NCBI RefSeq assembly: GCF_038024095.1
Contig: NZ_CP150668.1
Location: 2,046,001-2,110,000 of the forward strand
Reading direction: 5' to 3'
DNA from: Polaribacter tangerinus
Lineage (GTDB): Bacteria; Bacteroidota; Bacteroidia; Flavobacteriales; Flavobacteriaceae
Length of the DNA: 64,000 nucleotides
Below, piece by piece: positions 26,586 to 36,185 of this stretch. The notes under the pieces are model-generated. The model saw only the letters and a list, made by a program, of their open reading frames with translations, was not told the DNA's origin and ran no database searches. Position 1 is the first letter of the stretch; each line of letters begins with the position of its first letter. Made by a program: the position numbers and the translations under genes.

Positions 26586-28310
26586 ATGAGTAAAAAAGTA
26601 GGTGGTTTTTCAAAATTTACAAAAGATGAAAAAATTAATTGGTTGGTATCCAATTATTTAGATAATAATAAAGAGGCGCTTAAAACTATAAAGCAATATT
26701 GGAATAGCGATGAAAAGTTACAACAATTACACGATGATTTTATAGAGAACACCGTTTCTAATTTTTATTTGCCAATGGGTATTGCTCCCAACTTTTTAAT
26801 AAATCAAAAAGAATATGCTATTCCTATGGTTATAGAAGAAAGTTCGGTGGTTGCAGCTGCTTCTTTAGTTGCAAAATTTTGGAGTACCAGAGGTGGTTTT
26901 AAAACAACAGTTTTAGGAACTACAAAAATAGGACAAGTTCATTTTATGTTTGCCGGTAATAAAGAGAGCTTACAAGACTATTTTAACTTAAATAAAACAG
27001 CACTTTTTGCAGCTACTGCGCCCATAACCAAAAATATGGAAAAAAGAGGTGGTGGAATTTTAGATATTGAGTTGGTCGATAAAACCAATAAGTTAGATAA
27101 CTATTATCAGCTCCATGTTACTTTTGAAACGAGAGATTCTATGGGGGCAAACTTTATCAATTCGTGTCTCGAAGCAATAGCTAATACATTTAGAAATGAA
27201 CAGATAGAAATAGTAATGAGTATCTTATCTAACTTTGTACCAAGTTGTTTGGTTAGAGCAGAAGTAAGTTGTAAGATTGAAGATTTAGGTGGCGATAACC
27301 CTCAAAAGTTTGCCGAAAAATTTTATCAAGCAGTAAAAATTGCTAATGTAGAACCTTACAGAGCGGTAACTCATAATAAAGGTATTATGAATGGTATAGA
27401 TGCTGTGGTTTTGGCAACAGGAAACGACTTTAGAGCTATAGAAGCAGGAGCACATGCCTATGCTTCTAAAAGTGGTTATTATACTAGTTTGTCTGATTGT
27501 TCTATAGACAACGGCGAGTTTAAGTTTTGGTTAGAAATACCTTTAGCATTGGGAACTGTAGGTGGTTTAACAGCATTACATCCAATGGCAAAATTATCTT
27601 TAGAAATGTTGCAAAAACCCTCTGCAGAGGAGCTTATGCAAATTATAGCCGCTGCTGGCTTAGCGCAAAATTTTGCTGCGTTAAGAGCATTAACTACCAA
27701 GGGAATACAGCATGGACATATGAAAATGCATCTGCAAAATATATTAAATCAGTTAGGAGCTAACACGAAAGAGAAAAAAGAAATTGCTAATTTTTTTGAA
27801 GGAAAAACAGTTAGTCATGCTGCAGTTGTAGCGCATTATAAGAATCTACAAAAAACTATAAATTGGGTAGATTTTAGTTCTGTAGATACTGTTAAAAAGT
27901 TGTTATCTTCCTTACAAATAGAAACACAGCCAATTTTTGGTAAAATGAATGCGCAACAAATGATAGAGCATTTAAGTTTATTATTAAAAATATCGAACGG
28001 AAAAATGCCAGTAAACGTTTTTGTTGAAGACGAAAAATCTACCCGAAGAAAAGCATTTTTGGATACAGATAAAGAACTGCAAATTGGTTTTAAAGCGCCT
28101 TTATTGTCTGAAGAACCAACCCCAGTAAAATTTAATTCTTTGCAAGAAGCAATAAACGACCTTGTAATTCAAATTAAAGATTTTAACAGCTTTTATGAAA
28201 CTGAAAAAACGGCTACGCATCCTTTTTTTGGTGAGTTAGATGCAGCTTATTGGCATAAGTTTCATACCAAACATTTTACCCATCACTTTAAACAATTTCA
28301 AATTGTATAA
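26586..28310 (+). CDS. Hydroxymethylglutaryl-CoA reductase fused to a DUF1569/DinB-like domain
   Basis: Residues 1 to about 420 are a class II HMG-CoA reductase, which makes mevalonate for isoprenoids. The catalytic set is present: E84/E85 in MVIEESSVVAAAS, K265 in THNKGIMNGIDAV, D281 in ATGNDFRAIEAG and H378 in IQHGHMKMH. Residues about 425-574 form an extra C-terminal domain with MNAQQMIEHLSLLL, HPFFGELD and KHFTHHFKQF, the histidine pattern of DUF1569, a DinB-like four-helix fold. There is no stop or frame change between the parts. The reductase alone would be about 420 residues. The next gene begins at the following base. The accessory domain role is unknown; metal binding is likely from its histidines. 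Confidence 0.9.
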   Translation: MSKKVGGFSKFTKDEKINWLVSNYLDNNKEALKTIKQYWNSDEKLQQLHDDFIENTVSNFYLPMGIAPNFLINQKEYAIPMVIEESSVVAAASLVAKFWSTRGGFKTTVLGTTKIGQVHFMFAGNKESLQDYFNLNKTALFAATAPITKNMEKRGGGILDIELVDKTNKLDNYYQLHVTFETRDSMGANFINSCLEAIANTFRNEQIEIVMSILSNFVPSCLVRAEVSCKIEDLGGDNPQKFAEKFYQAVKIANVEPYRAVTHNKGIMNGIDAVVLATGNDFRAIEAGAHAYASKSGYYTSLSDCSIDNGEFKFWLEIPLALGTVGGLTALHPMAKLSLEMLQKPSAEELMQIIAAAGLAQNFAALRALTTKGIQHGHMKMHLQNILNQLGANTKEKKEIANFFEGKTVSHAAVVAHYKNLQKTINWVDFSSVDTVKKLLSSLQIETQPIFGKMNAQQMIEHLSLLLKISNGKMPVNVFVEDEKSTRRKAFLDTDKELQIGFKAPLLSEEPTPVKFNSLQEAINDLVIQIKDFNSFYETEKTATHPFFGELDAAYWHKFHTKHFTHHFKQFQIV

Positions 28311-29246
28311 ATGAATTTTTACTCTAACGGAAAATTATTATTAACTGGAGAATACCTTGTTTTAGACGGAGCTAAATCGTTAGCATTGCCTACAAAATTC
28401 GGACAAAATTTAGAGGTTCAACAAATTGAATCTCCAGAAATTGTTTGGGCAAGTTTTACAGACAAAGGAGATTGCTGGTTCGAAACTACCATAGACATTA
28501 AAAAGTTACGTTTAATATCTGCATCTTTTTATTCGGATAACAAAGGGAATGCCGATTTTATTGCCGAAACGCTATTGTCTATTTTAATAGAGGCAAAGAA
28601 AATGAATACCAGTTTTTTAGAGACCAACAAAGGTTTTTTAGTAAAAACAACATTAAATTTTCCAAGAAATTGGGGTTTAGGAACCTCATCTACCTTAATC
28701 AATTCAATAGCAAATTGGGCAAAAGTAGACGCTTTTAAACTGTTATGGAATTCCTTTAAAGGAAGTGGTTATGACATTGCTTGTGCACAAAATAATCAGC
28801 CAATTTTTTATTCGATAAATAATCATTTGCCAGTTGTAGAACCAATTCATTTTGATCCTGATTTTAAAGAGGATTTATTTTTTATTCATTTGAATCAAAA
28901 ACAAGATTCTAAAGAAGGAATTGCCAAGTTTAGAGAAAATAAAACTAATTTTGATAATGAAGTACAACGTGTTTCTGCAATATCTTTAGCATGTGCAAAA
29001 GCTACATCTAGTTCTGAATTTTCGAATTTAATAACTGAGCACGAGCAAATTATAAGTTCAATTATTAAAATGAAGCCTGTTAAAGAAAAGCTTTTTCCAG
29101 ATTATTTTGGTGCTATAAAAAGTTTAGGAGCTTGGGGTGGCGACTTTATTTTAGCAGCCGGAAATAAAACTACACCCGAATATTTTAAAAAGAAAGGATA
29201 TCAAACGGTTCTTAGTTATGCTGAGATGATTTTAGATACTAAATAA
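28311..29246 (+). CDS. GYDIA-family GHMP kinase, mevalonate pathway-associated
   Basis: GHMP-superfamily kinase of 311 residues. The phosphate-binding glycine-rich loop is NWGLGTSSTL (122-130), and the family name motif G-Y-D-I-A is present at residues 153-157 after GS. N-terminal GKLLLTGEYLVLDGAKSLALP is the usual GHMP start. It follows HMG-CoA reductase without a gap, so it most likely phosphorylates mevalonate or a later mevalonate intermediate, though its exact substrate is not established from sequence. Its stop overlaps the next start by one base. Confidence 0.88.
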   Translation: MNFYSNGKLLLTGEYLVLDGAKSLALPTKFGQNLEVQQIESPEIVWASFTDKGDCWFETTIDIKKLRLISASFYSDNKGNADFIAETLLSILIEAKKMNTSFLETNKGFLVKTTLNFPRNWGLGTSSTLINSIANWAKVDAFKLLWNSFKGSGYDIACAQNNQPIFYSINNHLPVVEPIHFDPDFKEDLFFIHLNQKQDSKEGIAKFRENKTNFDNEVQRVSAISLACAKATSSSEFSNLITEHEQIISSIIKMKPVKEKLFPDYFGAIKSLGAWGGDFILAAGNKTTPEYFKKKGYQTVLSYAEMILDTK

Positions 29247-30454
29247 TGAAAAAAGTTGTAATTATTGGAGGTGGCGCAGCAGGTTTTTTTACAGCTATTA
29301 ATGCAAAAGAAAAAAATGCATTGCTAGACATAACCATTCTCGAAAAAGGAAAAGAAGTGTTGCAAAAAGTAAAAATTTCTGGCGGTGGACGCTGTAATGT
29401 TACTCATGCTTGTTTTGAACCCAAAGAATTGGTAAAATTTTATCCTAGAGGTGAAAAAGAATTACTAGGGCCTTTTCATCAATTTATGACAGGAGATACT
29501 TTTGAATGGTTCGATTTTAGAGGAGTTTCCTTAAAGATTGAAGAAGATAATAGAGTATTTCCAGAAGCAAACACTAGTGAAGCAATTATAAATTGTTTTC
29601 AAGAAAAAGTTAGTGATTTAGGAATTAAAGTACTTAAAAATCAAGGAGTAATTTCTGTTGATAAAGAACAAGATTTATGGAAAATTTCTACTAAAAGCAA
29701 CATTTTTTATGCTCATAAACTGGTAGTTGCCGCAGGAAGCTCAAAGAAAATTTGGGATATTTGTTCTAGTTTACAACATACTATAATACCTCCAGTTCCC
29801 TCTTTATTTACGTTTAATATAAAAGATAAAAGATTAACAGATTTATTAGGTATTTCTGTTTCAAATGCGACTGTAAATATTGTAGGTACAAAGTTAGAGG
29901 CTTCGGGTCCGTTGTTAATTACACATTGGGGTATGAGTGGACCAGCTGTTTTAAAACTCTCTGCTTTTGGTGCAAGAATTTTGGCAGATAGAAACTACCA
30001 ATATAATGTTGAAGTAAATTGGCTTTCAAGGCCTACTGATAAAATTTTAAATGTTTTATTGAATTTAAAGAAGAAAGAGCCCAGAAAGACAGTAATATTG
30101 AAATCGCCATTTGCCGAAATTCCAAAAAGATTATGGGAGCGTTTTGTAAAATTTTCAAATATTGATGCTAACCAGAATTGGGCAGATTTAAATTCTTACC
30201 AATTAGATAATTTGGCAAACCAGCTTACAAAAGGAGTTTACAATGCAAATGGAAGAACTACGTTTAAAGAAGAGTTTGTAACTGCTGGCGGTGCAGATTT
30301 GAAAGAAATAAATTTTAAAAGATTTGAAAGTAAATTACATAAAAATTTATTTTTTGTTGGTGAAGTTTTAAACATCGATGCGGTAACAGGTGGTTTTAAT
30401 TTTCAAAACGCATGGACGAGTGGTTATATCTGCGCAAATTCATTGGCAGAGTAG
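29246..30454 (+). CDS. BaiN/HI0933-family FAD-dependent flavoprotein
   Basis: NAD(P)/FAD-dependent oxidoreductase of 402 residues in the HI0933/BaiN family. The dinucleotide fold starts at once with VVIIGGGAAGFFTAI; the family-typical KISGGGRCNVTHA and the C-terminal VTAGGADLKEI and FFVGEVLNIDAVTGGFNFQNAWTSGY confirm it. The reaction is not known for most members; some reduce steroid double bonds. Translational overlap with the GHMP kinase suggests co-expression but the pathway link is unclear. Confidence 0.9.
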   Translation: MKKVVIIGGGAAGFFTAINAKEKNALLDITILEKGKEVLQKVKISGGGRCNVTHACFEPKELVKFYPRGEKELLGPFHQFMTGDTFEWFDFRGVSLKIEEDNRVFPEANTSEAIINCFQEKVSDLGIKVLKNQGVISVDKEQDLWKISTKSNIFYAHKLVVAAGSSKKIWDICSSLQHTIIPPVPSLFTFNIKDKRLTDLLGISVSNATVNIVGTKLEASGPLLITHWGMSGPAVLKLSAFGARILADRNYQYNVEVNWLSRPTDKILNVLLNLKKKEPRKTVILKSPFAEIPKRLWERFVKFSNIDANQNWADLNSYQLDNLANQLTKGVYNANGRTTFKEEFVTAGGADLKEINFKRFESKLHKNLFFVGEVLNIDAVTGGFNFQNAWTSGYICANSLAE

Positions 30455-30470
30455 ATACTAAAAAAACCTA

Positions 30471-30478
30471 TATTTTTG
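30471..30478 (+). promoter_or_regulatory. -7 promoter box of the redoxin gene
   Basis: TATTTTTG matches TAnnTTTG and sits 19 bases before the ATG at 30498. A TTG lies 25 bases upstream, slightly far for a -33 element. Confidence 0.4.
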
Positions 30479-30497
30479 TAAAAAAAATAATTAATGT

Positions 30498-31052
30498 ATG
30501 GCTAGAACTTTATCAAATCATTTACCGCTACAAACAAAGGCTCCAGATTTTACACTTTTAAATTCTGTAGACAATAAGCTAGTTTCTTTACAACAATTAA
30601 AGGGAGAAAAAGGAACTGTTATTATGTTTATTTGTAATCATTGTCCGTTTGTAATTCATGTAAATGAGCAATTAGTTTTATTGGCAAATGAATATCAACA
30701 AAAAGGAATTCAGTTTGTTGCAATTAGTGCCAACGATATAGAAAAATATCCTGAAGATGGGCCAAATCTAATGAAAAAAATGGCAGAAAAAATGTCATAT
30801 CCTTTTCCTTATTTATTCGATGAAACACAAGAGGTAGCTAAGGCTTATGATGCTGCTTGCACTCCAGACTTTTATATTTTTGATGCAAACTTACAATCTG
30901 TTTATCATGGACAATTGGATGATTCTAGACCGGGAAATGGTAAGACTGTAACAGGAAATGATATGAGATTGGCGCTGCAAAATTTATTAACAAATAAGCC
31001 TGCGTTAGAAGATCAAAAACCTAGTGTTGGTTGTGGTATAAAATGGAAATAA
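30498..31052 (+). CDS. Thioredoxin-family peroxiredoxin-like protein
   Basis: AhpC/TSA-type redoxin of 184 residues without signal peptide. The active site is C46-N-H-C49 in MFICNHCPFVIHVNEQL, with further family blocks AISANDIEKYPEDGP, FDETQEVAKAYDAACTPDFYIFD and LDDSRPGN. A third cysteine in AACTPDF and one near the C-terminus (VGCGIKWK) are also typical. It probably acts in cytoplasmic thiol or peroxide metabolism. A likely start promoter precedes it and the MazG-like gene follows by 33 bases. Confidence 0.85.
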   Translation: MARTLSNHLPLQTKAPDFTLLNSVDNKLVSLQQLKGEKGTVIMFICNHCPFVIHVNEQLVLLANEYQQKGIQFVAISANDIEKYPEDGPNLMKKMAEKMSYPFPYLFDETQEVAKAYDAACTPDFYIFDANLQSVYHGQLDDSRPGNGKTVTGNDMRLALQNLLTNKPALEDQKPSVGCGIKWK

Positions 31053-31085
31053 TCTTAAAAAATAATTTTTACTAAAAGTTTTCTT

Positions 31086-31412
31086 ATGAATATAGAAGAT
31101 GCGCAAAAACAAGTAGATAATTGGATTCAAAAACATGGAGTCCGTTATTTTAATGAGCTTACAAATATGGCTCAACTTACAGAAGAGGTAGGAGAAGTAG
31201 CCCGAATTATTGCTAGAAGGTATGGCGAACAAAGTGAAAAAGAATCGGATAAAAATAAAGATTTAGGAGAGGAACTTGCCGATGTTTTGTTTGTAGTTTT
31301 ATGTTTAGCAAACCAAACAGGAGTTGATTTAAAAGAGGCATTCGATAAAAAATTGGCTATAAAAACAGATAGAGACCATGATAGACATCACAATAATAAA
31401 AAATTAAAATAA
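31086..31412 (+). CDS. MazG-like nucleotide pyrophosphohydrolase
   Basis: All-alpha NTP pyrophosphatase of 108 residues, one MazG unit. The metal-binding helices are LTEEVGEVARIIARR (EExxE) and DLGEELADVLFVVLCLANQTG (ExxD). It should hydrolyse (d)NTP to (d)NMP and pyrophosphate, probably house-cleaning of altered nucleotides. It is separated by a single base from a small membrane protein gene. Confidence 0.87.
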   Translation: MNIEDAQKQVDNWIQKHGVRYFNELTNMAQLTEEVGEVARIIARRYGEQSEKESDKNKDLGEELADVLFVVLCLANQTGVDLKEAFDKKLAIKTDRDHDRHHNNKKLK

Positions 31413-31413
31413 G

Positions 31414-31692
31414 ATGAGTTTTATAAAGAATTTTATTGAAGGTGCAAAAATTGTTTTTGCTAGAATGCAGACAAAAGTATTTTGGAGCAATTTTACCAAG
31501 GTAGCCATTCCGTTTTTTATTATCGTTACTCTAATAAGTTTATTTTTAAATAGTTGGAGAGATATTTTTGCAGGTGATTTTTTAAAAGTTAATGAAGCTA
31601 ATTTTACCAATGGAAAGTGGAAAAACTTCTGGGGAATGAAACTTTTTATCAGCTTTTTTTATGGCTTATATGTTACTCATAAAAAAATGTAG
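31414..31692 (+). CDS. Small conserved membrane protein
   Basis: A 92-residue protein with two membrane segments (about 27-46 and 73-88) around an aqueous stretch with DIFAGDFLKVNEANFTNGKWKNF. The ATG lies one base after the stop of the MazG-like gene, which supports real translation. I do not know a function. An opposite-strand reading frame across the same bases is a shadow. Confidence 0.72.
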   Translation: MSFIKNFIEGAKIVFARMQTKVFWSNFTKVAIPFFIIVTLISLFLNSWRDIFAGDFLKVNEANFTNGKWKNFWGMKLFISFFYGLYVTHKKM

Positions 31693-31722
31693 CCCATTTA
31701 AAACCAATTATTTTGTTCAATT

Positions 31723-31754
31723 AAAAAAGGATTACTATACAGTAATCCTTTTTT
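31723..31754. terminator. Bidirectional terminator between converging genes
   Basis: Perfect 14-bp inverted repeat AAAAAAGGATTACT / AGTAATCCTTTTTT around a four-base loop, with A- and T-runs on either side so it can act on both strands. It separates the plus-strand small membrane protein gene from the minus-strand BNR protein gene. Confidence 0.85.
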
Positions 31755-31776
31755 AATTTTAAGAACAATAATCCTA

Positions 31777-34700
31777 TTAATCTAATTGAATTAAATCGAT
31801 GTTACTTTCACTTACTTTTTTATTCAATTCTTTAACATCATTTTTAAACAATCGGTTCAACTTTGCCAATTCAGCATCAATTTTAATTGTTATTTCATTT
31901 TTAAAATCAATTGCTTGTTGTGTAGGAGCATAGTTTCCAACTCTTGTTAAAGAATTTAAATGCGCTAATTTATTGTTCAGACGAATTGGATAATTTAATG
32001 GATCCTGACCACTTTTCGATTTTGTTTGATATAGCGTTTCCTCGATAATTGTCATGTTTTTTACTAGGCTATCAGCAAATTTTATCAAACTTTTATGAGC
32101 TTCTTTATCTTTAATATATTTTTTTAGGAGTCCTACCTGATTTCTAACTTTTTTAACGTTTTTAAGCGCTTTGTGAATTTCAGTCATTTTAGCGTTAATA
32201 TCATTTATAAAGTCAAATTGCGCTTTCATATCTTCTGTAGTAGCTTCTGAAGTAGGATTTCTCAAAATTTTAAATGGTTCGCTAACCTCTTTATCATTAA
32301 CTTTAAGACTTACTTTATAGTTTCCTGGTAAAGCCATTGGCCCGTTTAAAGATGCCCACCATAAAATCATACCTTTTACAGATTCGGCTCCTGTGTACAT
32401 CATGTTCCAGTAAAAAGTATTGTTACCATCCTTTACTTTTAACAATTCTTCTTTCTCCTCTTTATTGGGTTTTGTAGAATACTTTTTAATTAAGTTATTA
32501 TTAGTATCATAAAAACTGAGAGAAACCTCATCATTTTCTGAAGTGTTTTTTATAAAGTAGTGAACAGCTACACCACCCGGATGATTGGTTCCTGCAGTTC
32601 TAGAAACTCTTCCGTTACCTCCGCTCATATTGTAAGCATCTTTTGGCTTGTAAAGAAAAACTTCATTGTTCGATTTTTTATGAAGTTGATGAATAGGAGT
32701 TAAATCATCGATAATCCAAAGAGATCTACCTTGGGTAGCGGCAATTAAATTATCGTTTTTTATAGCCAAGTCTGTAATAGGAACTATTGGAAGATTACTC
32801 TGAAAAGATTCCCAATTTTCCCCATCATCAAAAGAAATATACATACCTTTTTCTGTGCCGGCATATAAAAGTCCTTCTCTTTTTGGATCTGCTCTTAATG
32901 CTCTTGTAAAACTTTCTTCTTCAATTCCAGAAACAATTAATTTCCAAGATTTTCCGTAATTATCAGTTTTATAAATGTATGGTTTATAGTTTCCTGTTTT
33001 ATATTTTGTACCAACAATATAAGCACCTCCTTTTTTAAATGGGTGTATTTCAATTGCATTAATCATCATCCATTCTGGCATTTTTTTAGGAGTAACATTT
33101 GTCCATGTTGTTCCGTTATTTCTAGAAATATGTACTAAGCCATCGTCTGATCCAGTCCATATTACTCCGGGTTCAAGTGAAGATTCTGTTGCAGCAAATA
33201 TAGTTCCGTAATATTCTACACCTGTGTTGTCTTTTGTTATAGGACCACCAGATGGCCCTAAAGTTGTAGGATCGTTTCTTGTTAAATCTGGGCTAATTTT
33301 AGTCCAAGATTGTCCTTCATTTTCTGTTACATGTAAATGGTTAGAAGCGGCATACAATCTTTTTTTGTTATTAGGAGAAAAGAAAATTGGAAAATTCCAT
33401 TGAAAACGATATTTAAAATCTTCAGCACCATGGCCCATAGGATCATCTGGCCAAACATTTATTGCGCGAGTTTCGCCAGTTTTATGATTTTTTCTGGTAA
33501 GCAAACCTCCGTAGCTACCACCGTAAACAATATCATTATTTAAAGGGTCTACAGCTATGTGCGCACTTTCTCCGCCAGCAGTTGCCTCCCAATCAGACTC
33601 GGTAATAAAACTACCAGCTGTTCTATGAGAAATTCTAACGGTAGAGTTGTCTTGTTGTGCAGCTAAAATTCTGTATGGGAAGTGATTATCTGTGGTAACT
33701 CTATAAAATTGTGCAGTTGGTTGATTCATGTAAGTACTCCAATTTTCTCCTGCATCATAAGAAACTTGAGCGCCACCATCGTCTCCAATAATCATTCTTT
33801 GGTTATTTTCTGGTGCTATCCATAAATCGTGATGATCACCGTGAGGAGCATTATATGTTTTGTAAGTTTTTCCACCATCGGTAGATTTGTGATAGCGAAC
33901 ATTTAGCACATATAATATATTTTCATCTTGGGTATCTGCATACAAACGCGTGTAATACCATGCTCTTTGACGAAGTTTTCTTTCAGAATTAATTAATTTC
34001 CAAGTTTTACCGGCATCTAAAGATTTGTAAACACCTCCTTTTTTATTCTCGATTAAAGCCCAAACAATATCAGAATTTACAGGAGAAACGGTTACTCCGC
34101 TAATTCCCCAAATTCCGTCTGGCAAACCTTTATTATCAGAAATATTTGTCCACGTTTCTCCTTCATCAGTACTTTTCCATAGAGCTGAGCCCTCGCCACC
34201 AGAGGATAAACTGTAAGGTGTTCTCCTCACATTCCAGGTAGTTGCATATAAAATTCTTGGATTGTTGGGGTCTATTATTAAGTCAACCACACCAGCATTT
34301 TCATTAGAAAAAAGTACTTTTTTCCAATTTTCGCCACCATCTATAGATTTGTATACGCCTCTTTCTTTGGTTGGTTTGTACAAATCTCCCATAACACCAG
34401 CAAAAACAATATTCGAATTTTTTGGATGAATTCTTACTCTTGGTATATGTCTCGATTGTTTCAGACCAATATGTTTCCAAGTTTTTCCTGCATTTTCAGA
34501 TTTCCACATTCCGTCTCCAGAAGATACATTACCACGAACTGTTTTTTCTCCCATGCCAACATAAATAACATTATTGTCAGATTCTGAAACAGCAACAGCA
34601 CCAACAGAACCGCCAAAATATCCGTCGGAAATATTCTGCCAAGTATTACCTCCATCGGTTGTTTTCCAGACACCTCCGCCGGTTGCGCCCATGTAAAATA

Positions 34701-34881
34701 ATGTTGGTTTACCCGAAACACCTGTTACAGCGGCGCTTCTACCACCTCTAAACGGGCCAATATTTCGCCATTTTACAGGACTAAAATATTCGGCTGAAAA
34801 TTTGGTAGATTTTTTTTGTGCATTAACTTTGGCATTTGCAGAGAAAAAGATGCAAATTGCGAGAAATAGAAATTTTTTCAT
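31777..34881 (-). CDS. Large secreted BNR/sortilin-like beta-propeller protein
   Basis: A 1034-residue exported protein (signal peptide ending near AKVNAQ) with about eleven Asp-box (S/T-x-D-x-G-x-T/S-W) repeats, such as TTDGGNTWQNIS, SIDGGENWKKV, STDEGETWTNIS, SLDAGKTWKLI, SYDAGENWSTY, SRNNGTTWTNV and SFDDGENWESF, spread over about residues 60-700. These build VPS10/sortilin-like beta-propellers. The C-terminal 280 residues hold a beta-rich segment (FLYKPKDAYNMSGGNGRVSR) and a helical, Lys-rich tail. Databases often label such proteins glycosyl hydrolase, but no catalytic motif supports that; protein or glycan binding is more likely. No neighbour suggests a partner. Confidence 0.85.
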   Translation of the reverse strand: MKKFLFLAICIFFSANAKVNAQKKSTKFSAEYFSPVKWRNIGPFRGGRSAAVTGVSGKPTLFYMGATGGGVWKTTDGGNTWQNISDGYFGGSVGAVAVSESDNNVIYVGMGEKTVRGNVSSGDGMWKSENAGKTWKHIGLKQSRHIPRVRIHPKNSNIVFAGVMGDLYKPTKERGVYKSIDGGENWKKVLFSNENAGVVDLIIDPNNPRILYATTWNVRRTPYSLSSGGEGSALWKSTDEGETWTNISDNKGLPDGIWGISGVTVSPVNSDIVWALIENKKGGVYKSLDAGKTWKLINSERKLRQRAWYYTRLYADTQDENILYVLNVRYHKSTDGGKTYKTYNAPHGDHHDLWIAPENNQRMIIGDDGGAQVSYDAGENWSTYMNQPTAQFYRVTTDNHFPYRILAAQQDNSTVRISHRTAGSFITESDWEATAGGESAHIAVDPLNNDIVYGGSYGGLLTRKNHKTGETRAINVWPDDPMGHGAEDFKYRFQWNFPIFFSPNNKKRLYAASNHLHVTENEGQSWTKISPDLTRNDPTTLGPSGGPITKDNTGVEYYGTIFAATESSLEPGVIWTGSDDGLVHISRNNGTTWTNVTPKKMPEWMMINAIEIHPFKKGGAYIVGTKYKTGNYKPYIYKTDNYGKSWKLIVSGIEEESFTRALRADPKREGLLYAGTEKGMYISFDDGENWESFQSNLPIVPITDLAIKNDNLIAATQGRSLWIIDDLTPIHQLHKKSNNEVFLYKPKDAYNMSGGNGRVSRTAGTNHPGGVAVHYFIKNTSENDEVSLSFYDTNNNLIKKYSTKPNKEEKEELLKVKDGNNTFYWNMMYTGAESVKGMILWWASLNGPMALPGNYKVSLKVNDKEVSEPFKILRNPTSEATTEDMKAQFDFINDINAKMTEIHKALKNVKKVRNQVGLLKKYIKDKEAHKSLIKFADSLVKNMTIIEETLYQTKSKSGQDPLNYPIRLNNKLAHLNSLTRVGNYAPTQQAIDFKNEITIKIDAELAKLNRLFKNDVKELNKKVSESNIDLIQLD

Positions 34882-34937
34882 GATATTTCGATGTAATTAT
34901 AAAGTTTAAAAGTAAGAATTAAAAATCAAATTTTAGA

Positions 34938-36167
34938 ATGGACTTATTGTTAAATGTTGTAACAGGAAAAAAAATAAATGAAGAGATAACAATATCTGGT
35001 TCTAAAAGTGAATCGAATAGATTGTTGATTTTACAAAATCTATATCCAGAATTGACTATCAAAAACTTGTCAGATTCTGATGATTCTGTTCATATGCAAC
35101 ATGCTTTATCATCAACAGATGGTATTATTAATATTGGTCATGCTGGAACAGCCATGCGCTTCTTAACATCTTATTTTGCAATTAAAAATAATAGTGAGGT
35201 GGTTTTAACCGGTTCTCAGAGAATGCAAGAAAGGCCCATAGGTATTTTAGTTGATGCACTTAAAGAACTTGGAGCAACAATTTCTTATCAATCGCAAGTA
35301 GGGTACCCACCCATTAGGATTAAAGGAACCAATAGTTTAAAAAAATCTGTAAAAATTAATGGAAATGTTAGTAGCCAATATATTTCATCTTTATTATTAA
35401 TTGCACCTAAATTACAAGATGGATTAGAAATTGAATTGGTTGGTGATGTAACTTCTATTCCTTACATAAAAATGACGCTTAGTTTGTTATCTCAATTGGG
35501 TATTAAAGCAGTTTTTAAGGATAATTTCATAAAAGTTTATCCGCAGAAAAACATCGAAAAGCAAACGATTGTAGTAGAATCTGACTGGTCTTCTGCGAGT
35601 TATTTTTATGCTATTATTGCAAGTTCATCACTTGGTTCTCAAGTTCAATTGTCTGCATATAAAAAAGAAAGTTTGCAAGGAGATGCTTGTTTGTCTGACA
35701 TTTATACACATTTCGGAGTAGAAACTGTTTTTAATAATGATAGTATTCTATTAAAAAAAGTAGCAACAACGAATAACGAAATATTAGAAATTGATTTAAA
35801 AAATGCACCAGACATTGCACAAACTATTGCTGTAAGTTGTTTTTTAGAAGGAATTTCTTGTAATTTAACTGGCTTACATACTTTAAAAATTAAAGAAACC
35901 GATCGTTTAGAAGCTTTAAAAGAAGAACTTACAAAATTAGGGGCAAGTATTTCGGTTACCAATAATAGTTTGCACTTAAAAGCTAGTGCAAATATTAACA
36001 GTAATGTAGAAATTAAAACCTACAACGATCATCGTATGGCAATGGCATTTGCACCAGTTGCTCTAAAAACACCAATTAAAATTTTAAATGCAGAGGTTGT
36101 AACCAAATCATATCAAAAATTTTGGGAAGATATGCAGCAAATTGGTATAGAAACTGCACAATTGTAA
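34938..36167 (+). CDS. aroA: 3-phosphoshikimate 1-carboxyvinyltransferase (EPSP synthase)
   Basis: Sixth step of the shikimate pathway: joins phosphoenolpyruvate to shikimate-3-phosphate. At 409 residues it is slightly short but complete. Diagnostic segments are ISGSKSESNRLLIL, HAGTAMRFLTSYFA (PEP-binding, family usually GNAGT), GSQRMQERPIGILVDALKELGA, SSQYISSLLLIAP, and KETDRLEALKEEL and YNDHRMAMAFAP. It heads a plus-strand run with queA, rlmN and a prenyl synthase. The region 34882-34937 upstream has no obvious promoter. Confidence 0.95.
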   Translation: MDLLLNVVTGKKINEEITISGSKSESNRLLILQNLYPELTIKNLSDSDDSVHMQHALSSTDGIINIGHAGTAMRFLTSYFAIKNNSEVVLTGSQRMQERPIGILVDALKELGATISYQSQVGYPPIRIKGTNSLKKSVKINGNVSSQYISSLLLIAPKLQDGLEIELVGDVTSIPYIKMTLSLLSQLGIKAVFKDNFIKVYPQKNIEKQTIVVESDWSSASYFYAIIASSSLGSQVQLSAYKKESLQGDACLSDIYTHFGVETVFNNDSILLKKVATTNNEILEIDLKNAPDIAQTIAVSCFLEGISCNLTGLHTLKIKETDRLEALKEELTKLGASISVTNNSLHLKASANINSNVEIKTYNDHRMAMAFAPVALKTPIKILNAEVVTKSYQKFWEDMQQIGIETAQL

Positions 36168-36185
36168 ATATATATTCGCAAACAC

